Shown here: positions 1 through 11,192 of the stretch, in pieces
How positions within the stretch are numbered: the first letter of the stretch is position 1
Layout: the number at the start of each line of letters is the position of its first letter
Assembly: GCA_008638375.1 (NCBI GenBank)
Contig: CM018033.1
Coordinates: 13,433,763-13,497,762, forward strand
DNA: 64,000 bases
DNA from: Nyssa sinensis
Taxonomy: Eukaryota; Streptophyta; Magnoliopsida; Cornales; Nyssaceae
Direction: 5' to 3'
The notes under the pieces: generated by a model
What the model saw: the letters and a program-made list of their open reading frames with translations, nothing else
Told to the model about the DNA's origin: nothing
The model's database searches: none
Made by a program: the position numbers and the translations under genes

Positions 1-1085
1 ACATTACCAGTTCGCAAACAGGAGACATTTAAAATTCATGGGTTATTTTAACAGAGTCTTCAGAACACTTGAAATATACAAATTCAAAACATGTAGGACA
101 TAAGCTTCAGACTATTTAAGTACGATATACAAGAATATTTAAAACATAGCTAGAATGAAAGACATTACTTTTAGAAAGATATTTAATAAAATTTGGAATT
201 TAACATAGACATGTTAGAATATAAACTTACAGAAAGTCAGCAATATAAACAAGCTAACTTGCATGTCAGGATAGAATTTAAAAATGGAGCAATAATACTT
301 TTGAATCATGAATCATATAAATACAGAAATTTGAACTTAAAATACTTCAAAATTTTATGGAGTTAAAACCTCCACTTCAAAGTACAGGATTACTCACCTT
401 TGTCCTTGGAGTTGGCGCTAGTGGTGTGCCTTCCCTTTTCCCTTGTAGTTCTTAAGAATAATTTATAAAGAATTTAATTAATTCCACACTTAATTTAAAT
501 TACCACCTATTTGATGTTCTTAGTTTATTTTTAGACCCAGTGAATCCTAATTTCCTAGGATAGGTCTTATTTCCGTTAAATCGGACTATTAGGCATAATT
601 TAATAAAGTTGCATTTTCACGTGTTTTATTTTTTTGTACCTAATTTGGTAATATGGACCTCACCGTTGGGTCCAGAATGTCGAAGAAAGTCAATTTAGAC
701 CCCTCTCGTACTTCCATTTGGCTTCGGGCATCACTAAGGGCAAAATGGTAATTTTGTATTTTACATGTCTTAATTTTTCATAATTTCGTCTCATAAAACG
801 GACGCCGCCATTGGGTCTAGAATATCTAAAATAGTTAAAATACACTCCTCTTTTTTTTTTTTGGGCAACAGGATAATTAATAATAATTAAATTAAATCAC
901 ATGTACCATGGTGGCACAGTGGTCATGTGCTTAGTTTTAGGGCTCAGACATATGAGAGGTGCAGGGGTCAAAACTAGAGTGGCTCCCTTTTATTTTTTTT
1001 GATATTTCTTTAGCCAAACAGCGGACAGAGGGCAAAACAAGGATAAGATATCCCTATTCCAGTGTGAGTTTATTCAATTAATCTT
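1..1085 (+). mobile_element. Relic of long-LTR family (copy D, 5' part)
   Basis: No gene is visible. The stretch resembles the interior of the long LTR at 7410-10388. Shared landmarks are a phrase of the type 'aaaacggac..c.ccattgggtc.agaat' near 790-825 (compare 8817-8850) and the phrase 'gggataggatatccctgttt' near 9137 (here 'ggataagatatccctattcc', about 1041-1060). The element start lies outside the window, so this copy is truncated by the window edge. It is the target of the solo LTR at 1091-2358 and resumes after it. Confidence 0.55.
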
Positions 1086-2363
1086 CTAACTATTAGGATA
1101 TGTGCCTTCATATCCAAAACATTTTATTACTATTTAATAGATTTGATTTACTATTGAGTTTTATATTACCATATGTTTGGATGTTGCTTTATATCATGAG
1201 ATGATTAGTCCTTGAATTGTCATTAGGAGCGGTTCATGTTTATAAATGATATTTATACACAGGAGATATGAACTGCTTATATAGGAAATTCTAGAATTGT
1301 TCACGGCTATTGATAAGACTGGACAGCTTATTTGTAAAGTTGTAATATAATTAACCTTTATGTGATAAGGTGGTTTATCTCAACCATCAGAGTAGTGGAC
1401 TCTAGGTTATTGTATTGGTGCATTGGGAATACACTGAAGTGAATCACTATAAGAAATGTATTATTTGGAACTGTCACCTTTAATAAGTTTCTTACTCACT
1501 ATTTGCAGTAAGCTCTTAATCTTGAGAGGATAGTGAACTCAAGTTCTGAATAGTGATGACTTTGAGTTACCAATGAATGAGGTCTTTTAGATCAACACCT
1601 CGGTATCTTAGGAAGTCATTATTTAGACTCTGGGAACACATATTTTCAAGATGGAATTTACACTCTATATATTAGAGAGATGGATATCGCCTTTGTGCTA
1701 ATTCAATGGGTTAAACACTAAAATCTGGATCCGGTCTTTCCAATAAATTGTTTATTGAAATGATGACCAATTGCAAGTGATTCACAATTATTGAATTAGG
1801 TTCTTAAAATAATTAGAGAACTAATTTGACAGTATGATACTGGAACTCTGATTATTAGTAACCACGTAGAGGGGCCAACTACAGAAGTATAGTGTATATG
1901 GGTTTACTCTATTCTACTAAGTTGGAGTGCAATTTCAATTATATATTGGAGTTAATTGAAATTAATTAGTCAATTAAAATTAATTATGAGATAATTAAGA
2001 TTTCATTGACTAATTGGAAGCTAACTTAATGGGACCCACTAGATCCCTTCTCTTGCCCTAATTAAGCCCTATATATATGATATGTAGGGAGTTATTTATC
2101 ATAAGTTTTTTTGCTAGACAAAAATAAGAGGCAGCCCACTCTCCTGTAATATGGTTTGCCTAAGGAAAAAGAGGAGAAGACCTAGAGGAGAAAGAGAAGG
2201 AAGATTGCATCAATCTTTTCAAGAAGCCTTTTTCAACAATCAAGATTATCAAGAACAATGTAATTCTAAACTTTCTTTTCAACATAGAATGATTCATGTA
2301 AAGAAAAAGATCCAAATAGATTTTTAAAATCGCTTTCACTGTGGTCACGAACCCAACACTAAC
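1086..2363 (+). repeat. 5-bp target site duplication CTAAC flanking the solo LTR
   Basis: The bases ctaac occur at 1086-1090 directly before the LTR and at 2359-2363 directly after it. Five-base duplications are the usual footprint of LTR-retrotransposon integrase. Confidence 0.85.
1091..2358 (+). mobile_element. Solo LTR, copia-type (1268 bp)
   Basis: The element starts TATTAGGATATGTGCC (canonical TG changed to TA) and ends CACGAACCCAACA. It is flanked by a perfect ctaac duplication and has no internal domain, so it is a solo LTR left by LTR-LTR recombination. A diverged inverted relative lies at 20609-21715 and begins with the canonical TGTTAGAATGTATGC. The start TGTTAGRATG and the end CCCAACA are familiar from plant Ty1/copia LTRs, but with no coding domain present the superfamily is inferred. 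The insertion splits a long-LTR relic whose unoccupied counterpart can be read near 9180-9200. Confidence 0.85.
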
Positions 2364-3264
2364 CTCGTAGCCAAACAATCCTAGTTTTATTTAAATTAAA
2401 AACTCTAACATCCCAAAACAACGTTGTCTCATTAAAAACGCAGACCCATTTTACATTTTGGTCGGGGCCCGACCCGAGACCTGACCCGAACAATGCCTTC
2501 TTCTCCAAGACTCTAGTGAGGGTTCCGGTGACCTTCTCTAGCGCCGGTGACTATCGCGGTTTGAATTTCGACCACTACCCAACATGGTTTGATTCTAAAT
2601 TTCTTGGGGATTCCATATCTAAATTTACATTTTGACCCTCTTGGCCCATCGAAATAGGCATTGCAATAGCTGCTCCGGCAAGCCACGCTTTTTCGACGAG
2701 CCAATTTTCTTCTATTTTGTGAGGTTTTAGACAGTGATTTTTCTTCTTTTTCGTCCTATATGCTTCTGGGAGTTAGGGGAATGCTTTTGCGTTCTTAAAA
2801 CTAACCAAAACAGGTTTAATCTAGGTTTTCCAATTTCCTCTCCATAGCTGCAACTCCTGATAAAATCCTTATTGCTGGGCCAAAATGTGTGGTTCTTGTT
2901 CCTATGTGATCTATTTTTGGTCTAGTTTTGACCCTCGATCATCAAACAACATTTAGTTAAGGGTTCTTTATAACCCAAAATTTTTTGGTTTGGTTAAGGT
3001 GGGTTTTTGGATTTGCTTAGCCTAGTTTGTTCCATTTTCTTTCAACTTTCATCCTCTTTTAATTTTAAGTGCATGCATGTTATTAAGGCATTAAAATAGC
3101 AGTTGAAAATAGAAGAATTGTAGAGAGATAAACTACCTTTTTCTTTTGATTCTCTCTCCTTTCGGTCTCCCTCTCTCTCCCTTTCTCTTCTTTTCTTTTT
3201 AAGGTTTGGTTCTAAATCTTCACTCATCTTCAAACATACATACATAGAGCTTAGTCCTTCCTTT

Positions 3265-3302
3265 TTCTTCTTCTTCTTCTTCTTCTTCTTCTTCTTCTTC
3301 TT
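3265..3302 (+). repeat. (TTC)n microsatellite
   Basis: About 12 TTC triplets lie in a pyrimidine-rich tract. On the minus strand they create an arginine/lysine-rich spurious frame. Confidence 0.9.
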
Positions 3303-3472
3303 TCTCTCTCTACCTCACTCCATCTCTTTCTAGTCACCCTCACACATGCACACACTTCTGATTTTACACATGTATATATATATACACACATATATGCATA
3401 TGTATTACATAATGCTGATGTGTTGCATGTCTTTCCATTGGTTGTGTTGGGTGGTGGGATAGGCTTTTGTAT

Positions 3473-3478
<6 letters not shown>

Positions 3479-3513
<35 letters not shown>
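3479..3513 (+). repeat. (TA)n microsatellite
   Basis: Uninterrupted TA dinucleotides for about 35 bases. Confidence 0.95.
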
Positions 3514-3515
<2 letters not shown>

Positions 3516-3950
3516 TGTGAGATATATAACACAAATGTGCTTGCAGCCCAAGTGGTTTAATTTTTAGGTTTAGGTTCTTCCCACCTTTTTGGTCTTGGGA
3601 TCAAACTTCTTGGCCAACATTTTGGCCTTATTTTCCTTCATTTTTCCTTCTTATGCCTTATTTGGCATTTCTACATATTGTACCTCATTTTCCTTTTGTG
3701 CTTTATTTTTATTTTCTTCTAGTGTACTTGTATTTTTATTCACTACCTTCATGTATCGATTTCATGAATCGAAGTCTTATGATTTTGATTATTTTCTTCT
3801 TGTGTTGGCCTCGATAATCAAGGTCTTATTATTGTCGAAGCTTTTATATTTTTCTCGGTTAATTTTCTTAATTACTATTTTACTTTGTAAGGTATCTACT
3901 ATTTAATTAGGGACTTAATTCCCATTAATTGGGTCAGGGTGTTATAACTA

Positions 3951-4320
3951 TTGGTGGTCTTTCTTCCTACATCTTATTGTGGTGAGATTTATGGATAGGC
4001 ACTATCTGTGTGTGAGGCAAATGGGGTTTTGCTGGGATAAGAGGACTGAGGTCTTCGCTTTGAGATAAAAGGATTGCATTCTTCGCTTTGTAAAGGTTTA
4101 GTCTCCACTTACAAAGAGGTCACTATAGTAGAAAAACTCACACAGGGATGCTTAGGTTGAGGACGTAGGAAGCTTTCCGAACCTCATAAAAATCCTTGTG
4201 TTTGTTCTTTTATCTCTACACTTTTACATACTTATGTTTTATTTGCATTTACATTTTTGAAGTTCTAAAAGTTGCTAAAATTTCCCAAATACCCAATTCA
4301 CCCTCCCTCTTGGGTAAATA
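3951..4320 (+). mobile_element. Probable copia-type LTR 3' fragment
   Basis: Contains 'gacgtaggaagctttccgaacctcataaaaatccttgtg' (4161-4199, in pieces), a phrase typical of the 3' part of plant Ty1/copia LTRs ('dependent on gacgtagg...ccgaacc...aaat.cttgtgtt'). No boundaries or target duplication could be fixed, and no coding domain is present. Confidence 0.45.
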
Positions 4321-4516
4321 TTTGGGCAACAAAAGTTTTCGGCCATGGATGGTCCTTCATGGACATATATTTCTAGGGTATTTTCCTTCATTTTTCTACA
4401 TTAAATTATCCTAATTACATGAGAAATATGAATATAAGGGAAACAAAGTTCAGTTTGTACCTGTTTAAAGCATTTCAAAACTTTCTCTCTCTATCTCCAT
4501 TTTCTCTCTCTTTAGC

Positions 4517-4522
<6 letters not shown>

Positions 4523-4562
<40 letters not shown>
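4523..4562 (+). repeat. (CT)n microsatellite
   Basis: About 20 CT dinucleotides with few interruptions. Confidence 0.9.
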
Positions 4563-4572
<10 letters not shown>

Positions 4573-4687
4573 ATGCTGGTCCAGTTGCTTCCTTTCCTTT
4601 TAGACTTCTCTTCCACTCTCTAGTTCAGGTGCATGCATGGAGATTGGTTTCTTCATCCTTTCTTTCTCTCTTTATCTCTCTCTCTCT

Positions 4688-4691
<4 letters not shown>

Positions 4692-4725
<34 letters not shown>
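4692..4725 (+). repeat. (TA)n microsatellite
   Basis: About 17 TA dinucleotides following a CT tract. Confidence 0.9.
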
Positions 4726-4727
<2 letters not shown>

Positions 4728-5427
4728 TCTCTCTCTTTCTCTCTCAGTTGGGCTGGAGAATACCAGAAAAATAGCGCACACACACAGGTTGTATATAGTA
4801 TATATACAAGGAAGATAGTTACATGAATTTTTATTGGATAGGGTCTTGGTCCACTAACATGGTGACACCCAAGCTTTGACTAGTCCATGGGGTGACACCT
4901 CATTCTTTACATGCAATTCCATATAACTTATTATGGTTTATATACATTTTATGTTGTATATGTAAAGTATATTGGTTGGTAGCTTGGTGGGTAAAATTTT
5001 AGCACTTTTCACTCAGGTCTTGGTTTCACGACTTGATACACATATTTTGGCCTCTTTTCCTCTTTTATTATGTTAGTAGAGAGTTCCATATTTCTCTTAA
5101 TATTATATTCATTATATATACTTAGTTTGTATAATTTTAACTACTTGATATATATTTTATGCCCATGAAATATAGACATTTTATGTGGTCATATTAAGTA
5201 AGCTTAAATGATTATAATACTAGTTTGAGCATTTTAGGCTTAATATTTTTATGTTTTGGCTTAGGATTAATTATCAATTAAGTTTTTGTCTTTTTATAGT
5301 AGTCTTTATTATTTTATTTTACTTAAGAACTATCTTTGCCCACTTATTATAATAGTGTAATTATACACTAATGTTCCCTAAAGCTCACTAAGCAACCCTA
5401 ATCACCTAGTGATTAGGTTAGGGTGTT

Positions 5428-5754
5428 ACAACCATTCATCTCATGAATGAAAACATGTACTAAATGATGAAAATTATTCTCATATATAATAACGCGTATT
5501 AATTAAATGTCATTACACACAAGGCTTTTAGGGCACAAACCCTAACAAATCTCATGCCAAATAAAATCACAACTTCAAATATCCTTTAGGTTTTAAAAGA
5601 AAACAATAAATTCTTTTGAGAGAATACCATTACCTTTTGATCAAGTGTATACTATCATTTCGAATTATAAAACAAATGTTGTGAGTTGTGTCTCTATAGA
5701 GAGATCACCTCCACATCATCTCTCCCAATTTTATCTTATGAGTTCCATACTTAT
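5428..5754 (-). mobile_element. Left-hand remainder of copia-type LTR sequence split by G1
   Basis: AT-rich, no gene. Read on the minus strand it follows on from 20604-21715 across the G1 insertion (shared CTTAT at 5750-5754 and 20604-20608). On that strand a canonical copia-type LTR start, TGTTAGGGTTTGTGCCC, begins at about 5551, so two LTR pieces may abut here. Exact limits are not resolved. Confidence 0.4.
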
Positions 5755-6367
5755 TGATGCTGCACTTTTTGACTCGCAATAAGTGTGGGCTCCGTGACCT
5801 ATAGAATACTCAGAAAAGGGATCAGAGGACCACCGGATTGGCTCCGGCGGTAGCCGCTCCGATGCTTAAGTAAGTAAACAGAATTGAAAAGACTATATTG
5901 AAAGCTAAAGAATGAGCATGAAAATAAAGCGTACCTTTAGGGTTTGATTTATAGATCGTGGCCTTCCTAAGTTGATTAGGATTCAGAGCCATGAATATAG
6001 GGATTTGATCATCGGAGATTGCAGTTACCTTGTGAAGTATTGTATAGAGATAATCATAGATAGTAGTTTCCTTGTTGAAGACTGTTTCTGTGTTGAAGAC
6101 TAGTTTCCTTATTCCTTTCTCGGCAGCCGCTAAGGCGGTGACGAGCTCTGGAGTGTTGGTCTGAAGCCCTGTAATTAACTCCGTGATCCTTATCCGATAT
6201 GTATGAGCTCTGGAGGCATATGCTTGGCTACTTCTGATCTTTCATCCTGTTCTGAATGTTCGAGCGCTTAGCCATTGGCTGAGCGCGAGTTGAGTTAGCC
6301 GAGCGTGAGCTAGATTCATAAGCATACGTGTCAAGTGCTGATTGGTCTGCTCTTTTATGGTATATCA
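5755..6367 (-). repeat. G1 LTR (left; 3' LTR of the minus-strand element)
   Basis: 613 bp, starts TGATGCTGCAC and ends GGTATATCA. It matches 19990-20603 almost base for base at both ends. The CTTAT duplication lies just outside. Confidence 0.95.
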
Positions 6368-6386
6368 GTTACTCCCCCCCAAGTCC
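6368..6386 (-). other. G1 polypurine tract
   Basis: On the minus strand the bases directly before the 3' LTR are GGACTTGGGGGGGAGTAAC, a purine-rich run in the position expected for plus-strand DNA priming. G2 has the same run at 23557-23570. Confidence 0.8.
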
Positions 6387-6614
6387 TAGTTTGATGCTAA
6401 CAAGCAACTAGGGCTAAGCCTTTTTCGGAGAGTCATGTATCCTATTTGTTCGCCTTTCAAGGTGACTGTTGGTGCATCATTTATTGCGTAGCCGGAGATT
6501 AGGTTTTTTTAAGGCCATCATTGTACTGAACCGATGGTTGGGTTTCTCGAAGTCATCGTTGTTCCGAACTGTCATGGCTTTTGGGCTTGGTGGGTTCCTT
6601 CTGATACTGCGGTT

Positions 6615-6624
6615 ATAAATACAG
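6615..6624 (+). promoter_or_regulatory. Candidate TATA box of the G1 antisense gene
   Basis: TTATAAATAC lies about 175 bases before the antisense ATG at 6798. G2 has CTATAAAAAG in the corresponding place (23764-23773), inside an otherwise related upstream stretch. Position and conservation support a plus-strand promoter inside the element; no transcript data are available. Confidence 0.5.
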
Positions 6625-7409
6625 GGTGAGATTTGAAATAACCTTTTCCCCTGTCATTTTCACTGTGCTAGAAGATCTTGTCCACCATTGTTGATTTATG
6701 CGACTTCAAAGAACACTGGTTTTCTGAGGCTCTGGTCTAGAACAGGTTCGACTGATCTTCCTCTTCTTTTGCTTCTTCCTCTTTAAGTCCGGGAGTAATG
6801 TCTACTCCTCTTGAATCTTCAAATGCTAGTGAGGGGGTAGGAAATCCCTCTGATATGGCTATGCCTGCCTCCTTTAAAGAATGTAGGTGATCTTGCCTCC
6901 GAAGATGCTGGGGAAAGGTCTGTTGAGCCTCCCCCTAGTCTTGAGACTAGGATAGTCGATGCCTTCATAGAGCCCTGAAGACAGGGCTAGGGAGACCTCT
7001 GGCAGGTCTTCCCATAAAGAAGAAGGCGAGAGTGCTGTTACCCAAAGCCTGCTGAACGAGTGGAGGGTGAAGTATAATTTTCCCTCAAATGTGACCTGCC
7101 GAGTACCAGGCCCAATGAACCGTCCCCATAATGTTGAAGCAGGGGAGATATGTGTTTATCTTGCCTAGTTTGAAATGGGTTTGAGACTTCCGTTGCCTGA
7201 TTTAGTTAGGAAATTCTTCTGTTGGTACAAGCTCTGTCCTGCCGACCTTAATCTCAATAGTTGGCGGCAACTTTTAGGGTTTGTAGTGTTAGGGCATAAA
7301 AATGATGTGGATGTATCCATGGATCTGATCCATAGTAATATAGATATGAAGTTTAAGAAGGCAGAAGGCCTTTTTTACATGTCTTTTGATAAAGGGTTCC
7401 GACCCCTAT

Positions 7410-10388
7410 TGTCACGCCCCGAATTTCTACAAACCCGAGGCGCGACTGACGAGACAGAAAATAAAATAAATAAAAGGGCAAATGTAAATAAATCCACTAA
7501 ACAAGCATCCATTCCCATCAATACATACAATAATACAAAATACATTGCACAACTGCATTGTTCATAGGTCATTCGGGCTTAAGCCCTTACATTACAAAAT
7601 ATAAGTCCCATGGACCAAAAATATACCACGTGCTTCACCCTATCAAGGTATCATAGAGTCTCAAGTGGCCGGAGTATCCTCATCTGAAAAATGTTGCCCA
7701 CGAATGGGTCAGCTCAACTGCTGGTATGATGAAGTGCTAATGCAAGAAATAAAGCTAAGGCGTGGCATGTGCAAAGTGTACATTTATATCTAAATGACAT
7801 TCAAAGCATCGCAGTAATATATGAATGGTATGCGTGACGCACCCATGCACAACTCTATGCCACACCCATGTCTCGTTTACGGGTACTCCCCGATGGCACG
7901 GAGTACCAATGCAATGGCCAATTTTGGGTTTTTCACCATAGGATCTACACCCTCATAATGCAAAGCACCACGTGCTTACCCACGCCATGTTCACAAAGAA
8001 TTCATCATATGCCAATATGCCAATGCAATCTCAATGAAACATGGTTTCCACAATATAGCATGCTCGAGACAATAATACATAAATCACCAGCTGATTCCAC
8101 ATGCAAGCATATCCCATATAATCAACTTAAACACATGTCATGATTCACGTTCATCATTCACTAAATTTTCATAAAGTACAAGTAACATGTAAGCATGTGA
8201 ACAACCAATTCCAAATCATCAAGTAAACACTGTTCCACATAAACACATAAGTCATTCCAGTCATTCACAGAACATTCCTAACTTAACTTCATTTCTAACA
8301 TTAGCAAAACACCATACCTGTCGGGTAGTCTCAACCCTAGAAGATCGTGTACGACACGTAACTGAACTGGTCAATGAAAATGCAGGAGATCAGATCGCCC
8401 TCTCCTATCCTGTCAGTGTCCCTAAAAGCATAAATTACAACTCAGTCTATTGTCATTTGGATTTATGCTATTCATAAAATTTTATGCCTTTAATTCATAG
8501 GTTTCTATTCTGCTAAATTTAACCTTTCCATTGAGTCAAAGACGTTGAAGAAAATAAGTTTAGGTTCTCGTAGAACTCAATTCGGACATCTGGTCTCAAA
8601 AGGGCAAAATGGTCATTTTGCACTTTTTAGGGGTCCTCACATTTCGTGACCTCTTTTCACAAATCAGACTCCATGGTTGAGTTCGGAATGCTCAAGATAA
8701 TAAAGTTTCACTATTTGTTTACTTAATTCGGAGTTCGTTTGATTGTACTTCAATTCAGGGGCATTTTGATAATTTTAAAGGTTACTATGGGTCTTTTATT
8801 TTTCAGGATCCCGTCTCGTAAAACAGACCTCACCATTGGTCTCAGAATGGTCGAGATAGTCAAAATACACTAATGACTTGTCTCATTTGGACTCCGGATT
8901 ATTTTAGAATATTTAAATAATTTAATTAACTAATTAATTAATTAATTTAATTAATATTTATTTAATATTTAATTCAGGTGGGTCAGATCATAATTTTTCT
9001 AAAGTTCAGTGGTCAAAGTGGAATTTCAAAAAGTTCTGGGTCAAGGTTTAATTTCCAAAAGTTCAAGGGTCAATTCGTAATTTCCAATTTCCTTATTCCC
9101 AATCCGGTTAACCAAACAGGGGCCAATCCGAGAACAGGGATAGGATATCCCTGTTTCAATTTAATTTCAAATTCTTAATTTCCTAAACCTATAGCCAAAC
9201 AGTCTCAATTGGGTTTTTAATTTAAAACATGGGAGCGACACGTGGCAGGGGCGGACCGCCCGAACCCGACCCGGACCCGGACCCGGACCCGAATAGTGCC
9301 CGTTCTTCCCCGATTTCCCAGTGAGTCTCTAGTAGGGTTCCGGCGCCTTCTCCGGCGCCGGCGAGAATTTTTCGGCGACTTTTCAAGGTTTTAAAAATGC
9401 CGTTTTCTAGAGTTTTTCTTGTAGGTTTCATTCCCACCCTTTGTTTTTGGTTGGGACCAATATATCATCACGAAATAGGGCTTAAAGGTCCATGGCCGAA
9501 TCTCCGGCCAACTGTAAATTTCTGATTTCATGTTTATTTCCCTACTGTTTTTCATCCTTTCTTCTACATTTAGTTTTCTACACTTCGTAGGATTATTTCT
9601 AGGTCACTTAAACATGGTTTCTCACATAAAGTATCAAGAATCCGATTATTCTCCAAAACCTATAACTTCCATTTTTCTTACTGGTTTCTCAACCATTTTA
9701 CATGGTTCTTTTTGCATTATTTTTCTACTTTCATGCTTGTTCAACCCCTCTATTTTAAACTAAACAAAATACGCTTTAAAATGTAAAACAGAAATGACCC
9801 ACTTACCTATAATTTCTGTTTTTCTCTTTGTGGGTTGCTTCCTCTCTCCTTCTGTTACTCTTGACCCACTTCTGCTTCTTCCCACTCCAATCCTTTCCCT
9901 CTATTTTTCCTCTTTAACTCACAGATGCACACACATATATATATATATATCTATAGATATCACAAGCCGCCTCTTTCTTTCTCTATTTTCTCTCTCTATT
10001 CCTCTCCACTTGCAGCCTTCCTTGACTTCTTTCTCTCTGTTCAGCCTCCCTTTCTCTTCCCCAAAGCAGCTTTGCATTAAATGCAAAGCTGCCCTACACC
10101 TTGCACCTATATACCCACTCATATACACACACCACACACACACACGGTCTGTCATACACACCCAGTGCACACCTGCACTGATTTATATAAATATATATGC
10201 ATATAATTATACACACATACATGTATCACACACATGTATAATACTCACACATCTTACACACACACACATATATATATACACATAATCTTATACACATTAC
10301 ATTCACACAATAACAATAATAATAATAATAATAACAATAAATAACCAAGAAAATTTATTTATAAAAAAAAAAAATTTCGGTTATTACA
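7410..10388 (+). mobile_element. Solo LTR A of a long-LTR family (2979 bp)
   Basis: Starts TGTCACGCCCCGAATTTC and ends TTCGGTTATTACA, with a perfect CCTAT duplication and no retroviral-type domain inside. It is therefore a solo LTR or a non-coding long element. Its interior runs from a compact non-coding part (7868-8150 shares a long block with copies B and C), through a GC-richer stretch with repeated GACCCG units (9260-9290), to pyrimidine- and CA/TA-rich microsatellites and an AAT run (10313-10335). It inserted into the G1 antisense gene. Open frames inside it are not supported as genes. Confidence 0.88.
9258..9292 (+). repeat. (GACCCG)n short tandem repeat
   Basis: Five to six copies of GACCCG/GACCC within solo LTR A. 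It gives a glycine-serine-rich spurious frame on the minus strand. Confidence 0.8.
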
Positions 10389-10513
10389 CCTATCATCTGT
10401 TCCCACTTCTAATAAAACGTGAAAGAAGTGGTACTTCTTTGTTGGAGTAGGATGGGAGCATGAAGACTTCCAAGACGATGTCTCGATATTCCCTCGTACC
10501 AAGGGTCATAAGG

Positions 10514-10599
10514 GTGAGGTTTATTTCCTTAGGTTTGTTTTAGCTTTGTTGTGCCTTCCGAACTGATAATCTGATATGCCATTTCTTGCTTATATGCAG
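10514..10599 (+). other. Predicted intron 1 of the G1 antisense gene
   Basis: Donor AAGG|GTGAGG, acceptor ATATGCAG|TC. It is phase 1; the join gives a Val codon then Arg-Ser-Ala-Trp. G2 has the same donor context (AAGG|GTGAGA, 27503) and acceptor (TGTGCAG, 27587) with a phase-1 join to Asp-Lys-Ser-Ala. Lengths are 86 and 85 bp. Confidence 0.7.
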
Positions 10600-11114
10600 T
10601 CAGGAGTGCTTGGAGGAGATCTGAGTTTACTAACGAGCTCCAGGATCAGTACCACGTGCTTCTTTCGACTTCCAACCGGGCTCATACCGTTATTATTACT
10701 CCGGAGAACTTGATGGTCGCTCGCACTGAGGAGTTTAAGAAGAGGCTGACGTCAAGATGGACAGAGGCGGAAGCCCAAGCAGCGGGGGAGGCTTCCTCCC
10801 AAGTTGAGCCTGAGCCACCTTTGCAAGTGAAAAGGAGGAGGTTGATTTTTGGCTCTCCCGAGCCACCTCCTGCCGAGGCCGAGAAGGAGGCCGAACCTGC
10901 TGTTCCGGTCTCGGCCGTTCCTCCTGCCCCTTTCATTCTGAGCAGACGGACTAGGAAGGGGAAGGCGCCTGCTGCACCGTCCGAGCCGTCTGACGAGCCG
11001 GACTACCAAATTGCCAAGAAGGCCTTTGACTAGATATAGACCCAGGGCCCTCATCGGTACAGGGGGGATAACCCTGCAAAGTTGATGAATGAGATGATGA
11101 ACCTCCAAATGAAG

Positions 11115-11192
11115 GTAACCTCTGAAGCTTTTCTTGTCTTTTCTTATTTGCTTGCTTGTTTAGGTCTAACTTGTCTGCCTTGTGTTGTGCAG
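11115..11192 (+). other. Predicted intron 2 of the G1 antisense gene
   Basis: Donor GAAG|GTAACC and acceptor TTGTGCAG|AGC, phase 0, joining MNLQMK to SMHSLAAL. G2 has GAAG|GTAACT at 28081 and TTTTGCAG|ATC at 28163, joining ALQLK to IMHGLVAL. Sequence between the splice sites has diverged much more than the exons. Confidence 0.72.

Larger units (their letters stand above)
2364..3950 (+). mobile_element. Relic of long-LTR family (copy D, continuation)
   Basis: This continues copy D after the solo LTR. 'tagccaaacaatcctagttttatttaaattaaaaactc' (read here in two halves, 2367-2403) parallels 9187-9225 in the long LTR at 7410-10388. The part from about 3100 on is pyrimidine-rich with TTC and AT microsatellites, as in the 3' half of the intact copies. 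It fades out near 'gggtgttata' at about 3938-3948. Open frames here are low-complexity and are not genes. Confidence 0.5.
4321..5427 (+). mobile_element. 3' part of another long-LTR family member
   Basis: 'ggccatggatggtccttcatgg' near 4341 parallels 'ggtccatggccgaatctccgg' near 9488. As in the intact copies, it is followed by long CT and TA microsatellites and an AT-rich tail. It ends 'ttagggtgttaca' at about 5415-5427, a CA-type LTR end. The 5' part is missing or displaced. Confidence 0.45.
7405..10393 (+). repeat. 5-bp target site duplication CCTAT flanking solo LTR A
   Basis: cctat occurs at 7405-7409 and 10389-10393. Removing 7410-10393 restores the antisense frame (RPL then SSVPTSNK), matching RPLSLMPTSNK in G2, so the boundaries are exact. 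Confidence 0.93.

Noticed and set aside
3251..3532. Minus-strand frame with a long arginine run and a Tyr-Ile run
   Set aside because: It is the translation of the TTC and TA microsatellites, with no domain and no gene context.
7868..8143. A frame in solo LTR A that shares GQFWVFHHRIYT with a frame in solo LTR B (25225-25443)
   Set aside because: The shared peptide looked like a conserved protein, but the DNA is homologous LTR sequence, the third copy (34100-34300) has lost the frame, and the frames start and stop differently. DNA conservation explains it.
9794..10285. A 163-residue frame rich in Leu, Ser, Thr, His and Ile-Tyr
   Set aside because: It lies in the pyrimidine-rich, CA- and TA-repeat end of solo LTR A, so it is low-complexity translation only.
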